Below are positions 37,001-45,982 of a stretch of DNA of 64,000 bases, in pieces (the stretch's first letter is position 1; every line of letters begins with the position of its first letter). The notes below the pieces were generated by a model. It was not told the DNA's origin. It ran no database searches and saw nothing but the letters and a program-made list of their open reading frames with translations. A program made the translations under genes and the position numbers. The DNA lies in the NCBI GenBank assembly GCA_028551475.1, contig CM052354.1:10375172-10439171 (forward strand), read 5' to 3'. This stretch comes from Casuarina equisetifolia. Lineage: Eukaryota; Streptophyta; Magnoliopsida; Fagales; Casuarinaceae.

Positions 37001-38705
37001 TTAGGAGCATTAGATTCAAAAGTTTTAAAAATTGTTGAAAAAGCTTCTACTATGGCATCCGGTGGAGATACTAGATGATATAAACAACACTCAGCCTTAC
37101 CCAATCCTAATATTTTCCTAGTCAAATAGTCTTGGAATAAACAAAAGTGTGGGTGAAAGGTGATGTGACAAGAACTATCAAAGGTAAATTTGGCAACAGA
37201 CAAAAGTTTGCATTTAAAATAAAACACATGTAAGACATCATAGAGTATGATAAAAAGGGAAAGACAAATAGTTCCAATATGGGTGACAACCACTACTATT
37301 ATAAGGCAATTTTACCTAAATAAGGTTGGATATGTAAGATTGAACATTCTCCATGCAAGTGAGATTGCACGTAATGTGGTCACTCACCCTTGAATTAATA
37401 AGCTAGTTAGATAAAGATGAACTTTGCAAGGAAGAGATTGTACTTGTGAAGTTTGTCATGGGTTAAATAAGCCCAAAGTGACTGAGGAGTTGAGCTACCT
37501 ATTGATACTACTCAGGTGTGAGTGTCTAGCTAGTAAAAGCAATAGGCTGCGTTTGAGCTACAGTGATCACTAAAGGTGTGGGGTGATTGCCAAACTCAGC
37601 ACTGACTACGTATGCTGAATGAGTGTTCCCACCTTTTTTTCTCTTATTCTTAGGTCTATTAGGAAACCTAACTAGCTAAAAACATTTGCCCTTAGTGCAT
37701 CCAGACCGACGACAATGCTCATAAAAGGACCTCAAACCACTTTGTCCACATCCAGATCTCAAGTTACTAACCGCAAAAGAAGGATTGTTCAACCAACTAG
37801 TCTCAAACCTCCTTCTGAATGACATAGGGGATTGTATAGTAAAGGTAGATAGATCAATTTTCCCATTATCAACTTGCAAATTACACTAATGCTCCTCATT
37901 GGTAACTAATAAGAAGACCTCATCAAAAGATGGAATATGGCTATGAGATGTGATGTTGCTCCTCATTGTAGCATATAATAGCTGAAGTCCAAGAAGAAAG
38001 TGAATCGCTTGTCCAGATTCTCTCTCAGTTTCCAATAAAGTCGAAAAATCACAAGTGTAGTTGTTGCACTTGCATTTAATTGTTGGCAATCACTTATCCA
38101 ATTCTGCCCAAAGATTTGAGAGTTGAGAAAAATACTTGGCAACGGGTTCATCTGACTATTGCTTAACTTCTCCAATTTGTTATTCTAGGTCATAATGGCG
38201 AGGCCCAAAAACTTTAGAATACCTAGTCTCCAACATCTTCCAAGGAACACAAGTAGTAAGACAAAGGGAAATTAAGTTCCCTATCTCAGGTGAGGTAGAA
38301 TTCATGAACCAAGAAAGGACCACCAAGTTACATTTCTCCCAAAGACTAATGCTAAGCATCATTAGCAGGTTTAGGTAATTTTCCATTCATAAAATCAAGT
38401 TTATCCCTAGAACCAAATGCAATAAGCATCTTATGGCACCAAGGGAAATAATCTATGAAGCTCGTGAAAAGTTGTGAGACTAAAATGATGGTAAAGACAT
38501 TGACAGCAGCGAGAGATAAAGAGTCCTGCATCTCCACTAGATTTACAGCCTTAGAAGCCTCACATTGGCTGCCTATGGCATCGAAAATGGCCGGTGAGGT
38601 GAATGGTGGTGGCAGTGGCAGTGGCAGCAAAAATTGGGTCTTCACTAATAAATGCAACCTGGGTTGTCTAATCGAGTAGGGATCTAATAATAGACTTGGA
38701 TCCAT
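34060..38705 (-). pseudogene. Copia-4 gag-pol remnant
   Basis: On the minus strand, gag sequence covers about 38705-37600 and includes a degraded zinc knuckle (YEHCRRSGCTKGKCF) where the His is Cys. Protease/GAG-pre-integrase remains lie at about 37293-36930 and integrase at about 36900-36100 (LFGKPPCVSHLWVFGCLCYV, FIGYSSSQKGYHV). Reverse transcriptase covers about 35560-34930 with the active site reading YMDDML (35021-35039), and RNase H covers about 34900-34100. Stops and frameshifts occur throughout, so no long frame survives. Confidence 0.85.
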
Positions 38706-39444
38706 GTAATTGGGAAGAGGCCTGAACCCAAAGAAGCTCGCACCTAATTAATAGCCCAAACCCACGTGAGAAGCCTAAGCCTGATCTAAACACACATTTA
38801 GATTGTTTAACAAAATGGTACGTGTCAAGGAGCATCAAAATGGTGCGGTTTGATTTATGGAAAAAATGCATGTTTAGTCGTTTAATGAAATGGTGCACAT
38901 CGAGGAGTTAACAAAATGGTGCGAGGAGGCAAACTAAGTGAAACACACATTTAGCCATTTAATGAAATGGTGAGCAACAAGGGAAGTAAAATGTGTGTTT
39001 AATCTGTTTAATGAAATAGTACACTTAGAGTTCATGAGAAAATGGGTTGTGAACTAGGTTACACACTTTGGTAGTGACCCGATTATATGACCTAACAAAT
39101 AAATGGAACTGAGCATTTAGGCAAAAGGAAACAAAAGAGCAAAAACCTAATTTGACTTGAACTGACTTCTAACCTTAAAACGGAATGCGCTATTTTGAAC
39201 AGTGGTGGCACTCTTGATCGAAACCACAATGGAAAATAATGACGGTGACCCAAAAAATTAATAGGTAATGACCAAAAAAGATGAAATAAAAGACCAAAAG
39301 AACAAGATCGAGACACAAATTTGTTCTTTTAACAAGGAATCAAGAAAAAAAGGTACTATTTGGACTCTAAATGGCTAAAGCATGAAAAATAGTATGAGAA
39401 GAGCAGAAAAGCTTACCTAGATCTAGAGCGGAATCCTCAGGCAA

Positions 39445-39457
39445 GCTCTTGATACCA
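39445..39457 (-). promoter_or_regulatory. Copia-4 primer-binding site
   Basis: The reverse complement reads TGGTATCAAGAGC, directly after the LTR end. It is the initiator tRNA-Met site with one extra base. Confidence 0.8.
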
Positions 39458-39700
39458 TCTGAGAAATGAAAATAGCTTTGAGGAACTAGAATTAAGACTT
39501 AGGATTAGGAAAAAGCTTTCTCAGAAATTCTTGATTAGAGAACGCTGAACCTAGGCACAAACTATACATAGGGTCAATTACCCTAATCGTAGGTTTAGGT
39601 TACATGGGCCCAAACCCGCTACCCAACAAACTAAATGTAGGCCCAAAACATACATGGCCCAATGGAATAAAATGAAAGATAAATTATTTGCAATTTAACA
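39458..39700 (-). repeat. Copia-4 5' LTR (243 bp)
   Basis: In element orientation it runs TGTTAAATTG to TTCTCAGA. The right end is fixed by the TGTTG duplication and the left end by the abutting primer site, so the LTR seems to end GA rather than the usual CA. Confidence 0.85.
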
Positions 39701-39705
39701 TGTTG

Positions 39706-40503
39706 CCTTTAAGTTCAAAATCAATTCCAATCCAATCAAAACTATCTCGGTTGGTAATTGGTCCACGAGAACAAACATTTGCAATTGGATTACGGACTTA
39801 TGTTGCCAACACAAGCAAAAAGTGACAATTTTGAACCTTTCTTACATGGGTCTTCAAGGCACCATTTCCCTTGAGATTGGTAACCTCTCCTTCCTAGTCT
39901 CCCTTGATCTTTTTAACAACAACTTCTTTGATATTGTGCCATTTGAGATCAACCATCTCTGTCGCTTAAGAAGGCTCTAGCTATCATCCAACTTATTGTA
40001 AGGTAGCATTCCACCAACAGTGCATAATTGTCAAAAACTTCAAGAAATAGATCTTAGTTAAAACTGCTTTACAAGTCCATTTTCGTTTGCCATATTTAAC
40101 ATATCTTCTTTGACCAAAATGAATCTATCTTTAAATCACTTGGTAGAAACTTTTCTAATGGATCTTTGTAGCCACTGTCCTAATCTTCAAAGACTACATC
40201 TTTCTGATAATGAGTTTAGTGGCCAACTTCCTTCACTGATGAATCATTGTAGAGAACTTGAATACTTATATCTACTAAAAAATAAATTTGATGTGAATAT
40301 TTTGGAAGGTTTTGGTAGTTTGGAAAAGCTTGAAAGCTTGAATCTTGGAGAGAATATGTTACTAGTAATATACCTACTGCCTTAGGTAATTTGTCTAGGC
40401 TATATGAGTTTTAATTGACATTAACAACATCAATGGAAGCATTCCGACTGATCTATGGCTTCTTTTGAATATTATGATTCTAGAGCTTGATGGGAACTTC
40501 ATT
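39706..40503 (+). pseudogene. LRR receptor kinase, LRR part (right of copia-4)
   Basis: It continues 33699-33807 in phase: the LRRNT cap with its Trp and Cys (GNWSTRTNICNW), then LRRs including LNLSYMGLQGTI, LSFLVSLDLFNNNF, LQRLHLSDNEFSGQLPSL and LEKLESLNLGEN. Frame-corrected homology runs through INGSIPTDLW to about 40503. There are TAG/TAA stops near 39977, 39992 and 40059, and frameshifts near 40365 and 40420. The rest of the LRR array, the transmembrane helix and the kinase are absent, because ClpP4-unit sequence starts at about 40504. Confidence 0.85.
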
Positions 40504-40671
40504 TCGCCAACAACAAATATAAAGGAGAGAATATGGTCAAGATTGATCAAGGGTGAATGTAAATGGTTGTTAGAGACTCTTATTTGAACCCAAGCTCCAC
40601 ATCGCATCCCACACCAAAGTTCTTGGATTGTGCCGATCAAAGAAATGTAGAATTGAGGATGCGAATGGGCT

Positions 40672-40850
40672 AGAGATTTAGGAGGTCTGGGAGCAGCTTT
40701 ATGGAAAGAGTTGCAAATGAAGGCCTTGGAGTTACAGGGTTTTAGGGGCTTGAATGAGAAGAATTGGTGGGAGGGTTTGGAATAGGAGAGAAAGTGAGGG
40801 CATGGTAATGAAGAAAATGAAGAAGAGGATGAAAACGATAAAAAATCCAT
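40672..40850 (-). pseudogene. ClpP4 first-exon stub, unit C
   Basis: From ATG 40850 the minus strand reads [20 protein letters not shown] and on to about PRPPKSLA, closely like the full copy. It then runs into non-exon sequence (SHPQFYIS onward) at the same breakpoint as the unit B stub. The ClpP catalytic domain is missing. The flank 40504-40671 aligns with 26480-26650. Confidence 0.8.
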
Positions 40851-41640
40851 GGCATTGTATGAAAGAAGAAAGTAAAACCCCGAGTGTTAGAGGAAAGCGA
40901 GATGGGTTTGGAAACGACTTAAGGTTCTCATTCCCTTTTCTTGGTGTATATGCAAAGTAAGGTTATTCATGTCATTAAATTTATATGCAATTATAAAGAA
41001 TAAATTAGTTGAATTAAATGTTAAAATAAAAATGATTACTTATTAGGTTATTTTGTCGAGAGATTACTTTCATGTTTATTGTTATAACCTTTACAAAATT
41101 TATTATGTGGATACTTTCTCAAGATATTAAATATGACAAAAAAATCACATTTCATATAATATTAGAGTTAATGGTTCAATTTTATTTTTTTTATAAACCA
41201 TGCAATGAAATTTTGTAAATGTGTTTTTATCAACATAATTGAGTTTATAGAAAATTTTATCATACTTATAACTAACATTAAACAAAAGGACTACACATCT
41301 GCAATTTGAAACAAAATTTCAATAAAGCATAAAATTTTTGCTTGAAGAAAATACAATTCTTGTAATCTCATTTCAAAATGCTTCTTGAATTGGAAAACAT
41401 TGGGTCCTCAACTTACTTTTCCCCTTAGTAGGCCAATTCACAACAATAATGCTTAGACAATAAACACTAATCACATGGGGAAATAGTTGAGAAATGTGCA
41501 CATCTAGCTTTCATGAGAATTTCAGCACATATATTACAAAAAACTAAAATACATCATGCAGAGATGTAAAATGGGATCATGATATTTCATATTCACCCAT
41601 CACAGACCTTACCTTCCATAAACAAGTTTGTTCTCTCTAT
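40851..41640. repeat. AT-rich spacer of unit C
   Basis: Aligns with 4868-5705 and 26830-27609. No gene is seen. Confidence 0.7.
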
Positions 41641-42310
41641 TAATTTTTAGATTTTTGTTGAAGTTCATTTCCTTCTTCCTCTTCCTCTTCCTCTATTCTT
41701 TGTCCTCCATTTTCCTCTTCCTCCTCCTCCTCCTCCTTCTTCACCTTCACCTCAACTTGAGGCTCTCCTCCTCCAAGACAATCAAACTCTTCCTTCTTTT
41801 TCATTTCTCTTTCCTCCTCCTCCTCTTCTTCTACTTTTTCTCTTTCTTCTTCTTCTACTTCTCATTCTTCTTCTTCTATTTCTTTTATTTCTTCTTCCTC
41901 CTTTTCTTCTTCAACTTCTTCTTCTTCCTCTTCCTATTCTCTTTCATCTTCCTCCACCTTTTCTTCTCCAAGACAGTCAAGCTCAAACCTTTGATGAACG
42001 TTCAATTTGCATTCCTTATAGTGTAGGGCTACTCCATTAAAAGGTTTGTTGCAAACATCACATGGAGAAGAATCTTTTGTCTTTTGAGTAAAAGTAAGAG
42101 GATGTTGATGATTTTTATCTTTATAAGTTTTTTCTAAACTTAAGAAATGGATATTTTCCAATAATATATTTGGGATGAGTAGTAAAATCACAAATTGCAC
42201 AATAATAAAACCATTTCCTTTTTTTTTTTTTTCACAAATTAGAAAATAATCTTCTCTAAATTCATCTTCAATAGTATAAGTAAGTTTAAGTATATGCTTA
42301 TCGTACTTGT
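41641..42310 (-). pseudogene. DC1-3, C-terminal part
   Basis: On the minus strand this begins in phase with 51175 at YDKHILKLTYT, then the last two DC1 modules and a Glu-rich tail. Compared with DC1-2, a module Cys is Phe (DYFLIC for DYCLIC). A frameshift near the A-run at 42220-42232 is compensated further on, before SLEKTYKDKNHQHPLTF. Later stops break the acidic tail. It is cut off from the rest of the gene by the SIRE-like element. Confidence 0.85.
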
Positions 42311-44038
42311 TGTTGGAAAATAAGGGTTTTGTGTGTGACAAAATATATTTTTGAAGACATTTCATAAAATATGTTTTTCATAAGTGCAAAAGGAAAATTA
42401 TAGGAAGTAAAAGGTGTACAAATTATAATATCAATTAATGATATTATAAAGTAATCGAGTTCCTACATTTCTTAATAAAATGTCACTATATATAGTGACA
42501 TTTGAGAAGGGATTTATCTAAATTGCATTAGTTAAAATATCTTGAGTATAATGTTTATTAAATTAAATATGACATACACTGTGATGAAGAAAATGATGCT
42601 TGCTTATGTCTTAATGAAGGTTGGAATATATGCCCTTGTTTGGTGAAATAAATCTTTCTATCAAGGACATGCATCATACTATTCTCTGATCTATAGCACT
42701 CGGACCTTTTAAGCTTTTGGTCCATATCAGCTCATCAGGCCTGCTCTCAGTCCATATTAGTCTGTGCTCTCAGGCTCGTTCTTAATCCACATTAGCTCAC
42801 GCTGTCAGGCTTGCTTCCGGTCTATATCAGCTCATCAGGCCTACTCTTGGTCTATATTAGTCTGTGCTCTCAGGCTTGCTTCTGGCCCAAACCATCTCGT
42901 AGACGTTGAGAATGAAACTCACCATTTCATTAACATGGTCTCACTTATCTACCTGATGCCCTAAGTTGAAGAGTATCGAAGAGATGCCGAGATGAGAGAA
43001 AGCGAGAGAAAGAGGAAGACGACACCGCTAGTGACCGAATCCTCAATGGGAGGATTTTTGATGAGACCAATGTCAGAACGGTCTAATTCGAGATGGAGAA
43101 GGAAGATCTGAAGGCTATTCTACTGTTCCAACAGGAAGATAGCTTATGATTGAGGTTTGATGTGTTTGAAACCCTAGCCCTAACTTTTCTATTTAAGAGA
43201 AGTTGTTCTACGGAGAAGAAATTTTTTTTTTCTTTGCACAAGATTTTAAAGTCTTTATTTGAGAAGAGATTCCATTACTGAGCTTAATCCTTGATCTTGC
43301 AATCTACTTGAGAATCCATGATATTCAAGGCTATAGTGATATTGTTATTAAATACTTATCTGTTTGCTTATATCATCGATTCAACCTTGTATAGCTCTAT
43401 TTATATACTAATTTCATTAAAACACAATTATTGCACATAAGCATTGAAAGGAACCCGAAACCCTAATTTACTCCATTTTAGGATTTTTGTGAAAGGAGTT
43501 AAGAACTATTATATCTACATCATATTAGCTCCTATTGATTACAAAATTCCACTAATTGTCATACTATTTGGGATTTGTAATTAATTGATGATCTTTTGAT
43601 CATATTGTAATATCTTGTACAAGAGATTCCTTGAAGAGGAATTGTTTAAGTTAGGGAGAACATTTTCTCCTAACTTAGTTGAGTAAAGGAGGCTTCAATT
43701 GGTTTGATTGAAGGAGAAGAGGGTGGACGTAGGACTCAAGGTGTGAGTGCCGAACCACCGTGGTAAATCTATTGTGAATCTGTGTGCTTATTGTTGCGTT
43801 AATCTCCTTAGAATACTTGCTGTGTTATTATTAGTCTTTGAACTTATAAGAATATTTGAAGTGCTAAATTATGATACTATTTTTGTTGATTGGAAAGAAG
43901 AGTATTGGAGTTTAGAATTCTGATTGTGCCATACTACTCTTGTCTTTACGTCTACAAACTGTTTCAAGCTTTAATTTTTCTTAAATAGCCTATAAAACAA
44001 TTCAACCCCCCCTTTTTGTTAAGTCATAAAAACCAACA
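42311..44038 (+). repeat. Copia-3 5' LTR (1,728 bp)
   Basis: TGTTGG to CCAACA, a perfect 6-base terminal inverted repeat. It holds a 10-bp-arm hairpin (42424-42448), a 20-bp palindrome (42481-42500), an imperfect tandem array (42719-42890) and a TATA-like CTATTTAAGA (43189-43198). Confidence 0.95.
42719..42890 (+). repeat. Tandem repeats inside the copia-3 LTR
   Basis: About five imperfect units of 30-36 bp, each resembling GTCCATATTAGTCTGTGCTC followed by TCAGGCT. Longer and shorter versions alternate. The same array is in the 3' LTR at about 49857-50030. It lies about 300-470 bases upstream of the TATA-like box, where LTR enhancers are commonly found. Confidence 0.75.
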
Positions 44039-44054
44039 ATTGGCATCTAGAGCC
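44039..44054 (+). promoter_or_regulatory. Copia-3 primer-binding site
   Basis: ATTGGCATCTAGAGCC follows the 5' LTR. It corresponds to the SIRE-type site ATTGGTATCAGAGCC with small changes. Confidence 0.75.
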
Positions 44055-44100
44055 AGGTTCTCTGATTAAAAAGACTAACATCCTATAGTAGATCCACATT

Positions 44101-45980
44101 ATGGCTTTTGAAAAAGGGTTAGCTGTTACGGGGTTTAATAAACCTCCCTTGTTTGATGGCATTAATTTTAGGCATTGGAAACAATTAATGCAAGTATTCA
44201 TAATAGGCTAAGATCCAGAAGCTTGGCAAGTAATCAGGAAGGGGATTACATTACCCGAAATTGATGAATGGTAAAAAAATGAAGCTAAAGTAATGGGGTT
44301 AAATGCTAAGTCCATGAACATGATCTATAGTGGTCTTAGAGCACATGAGTTCAACAAAGTGTCCTCTTGCACCACTGGCAAAGAAATTTGGAATAAGTTA
44401 GAGGTCATTTATAAAGGAACTAAAAAGGTAAAGTCTTCTAAGGTTAATATGCTTACACATGACTATAAACTATTTGTTATGAAAGATTCTGAAACTATTA
44501 GTGATATGTTTGGTAGGTTTACTAAAATTATTTCTGAACTTAAATTACTAGGAAAAACCTATACAAATGAGGAAATGATGAGAAAAATGTTAATATCCCT
44601 ACCCGAGAGTTGGGATCCTAAAAAGATGGCTATAGAAGAAGCTCATGACCTAGAGGTGTTGACCTTAGATGATCTGCTAGGTTCTCTTAAGACTTATGAA
44701 ATGCAACTTATAAGAAGAGAAAAAGAAAATAAAAATAGGAGATCACTTGCACTTAAAGTAAAAGTTGAAAAGGTTGAAGAAGAAGAGTCAGAAAATGATG
44801 AAGTAGCTCTTATAGCTAGAAGGTTTAGAAAATTTCTAAGAAGAGGCTTAAACAAAAATATAAGGCAAAATAGGAGAAAAGAATTAAATGAACCTAGGGA
44901 GAATGTGTGCTATGAATGCAGGAAACCAGGACATATCAAGATTGATTGTCCAATGATCAAGAAGAGAAATAGCAAGAACAAAAAGAAGACAATGATTGCT
45001 GCCTGGGATGATGAGAACTCCTCGTCTGATGAAGAAACCTAAGAAGAAGTTGCACATCTATGCCTAACCGCAACAGCAACTTTTGAGGAAGAGAATCATG
45101 AGGTAAACGATTTTGAACTGACTCTTCAAATAAATTTTGGATTAGAAATTGCATTTTCTGACTTAGTTGAATATACAAATAAATTAAAAGATAAATACAA
45201 AAAGTTAAAAGCAAAAATTAAATTTGAAAAATAGGAACATTTGACTTTTGTACAAAAAATTAATTTTATTGACAAACAAAGTACAAAACTTACTACATGT
45301 AAAGGTCTAACTGAAAAGAAAAATGCCATGATCTCTTTGAATGATGACATTGTTATTTCTGCTAATGCTTACATGAAATATGATGCTTGTATGAATGATA
45401 TATATGAAAAACAAGGAGAACATGAGAACATGCAAATAGGAGTAAAAATTCTATGTAGTGACAGTGCATTCTCTAATATTGAAACAAATGCAGAAAATGA
45501 TTCACATGTATGTGCTGAAAATCTTAAGAATAGAGTCCTCGAATTGGAGAAAGAAAATTGTGACCTAAAATTAAAACTTGGTGCAAGTAATTTGTTGCTA
45601 AAGAAATTTACAAAGGGCAGTAGCGTGTTAGATAGAATTCTAAATTCTCAAAGAGGTATATATGATAAGGTGAGACTAGGATACAAATTGAATGACAAAT
45701 CAAAATCATTTACTCATTTCTTTAAAGAAAAAGAATGCTCAATTCCGTTGCATGAAAATAAATGTTCTTTTTGCAATTATTTTGGTCACAACTTTGATAA
45801 ATGTCCCATAAGACTTAGAAAGGCTTACAAAGTAAAGAAACTTTGGGTGACTAAGAATGACAAAAATCTAAGTCGAACTAACACTCTTGGACCTAAAGTA
45901 AAAAGGGTACCAAGCACTTCAAAAATTAAATTTGTTTCTACGGGATATGAGGGCATAGATAAGGAACAAAAAGCTCAAGA
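44101..45980 (+). pseudogene. Copia-3 gag
   Basis: One frame from ATG 44101. The N-terminal gag (GFNKPPLFDG-NF-HWK) is followed by the UBN2-like core (about 44293-44720, YKGTKKVKSSKVNML, LPESWDPKKMAIEEA). A first CCHC knuckle, CYECRKPGHIKIDC, lies at about 44909-44950, then an acidic stretch and a coiled-coil-like Lys/Glu/Leu region (about 45100-45610). A second CCHC, CSFCNYFGHNFDKC, lies at about 45763-45804. Stops are at about 44211, 44272, 45040 and 45232; at least two fit CAA or CAG to TAA or TAG. A frame change follows near 45960. Confidence 0.88.
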
Positions 45981-45982
45981 AC

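Larger units (their letters stand above)
33808..39700 (-). mobile_element. Copia-4: old full-length copia element in reverse
   Basis: A 5,893-bp minus-strand element with two 243-bp LTRs, flanked by a perfect TGTTG target duplication (33803-33807 and 39701-39705). The LTRs differ at well over 10% of positions by eye, mostly by transitions, so it is the oldest dated insertion here along with the gypsy element. All domains are heavily mutated. It sits inside the LRRNT coding sequence of an LRR receptor kinase. Confidence 0.93.
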
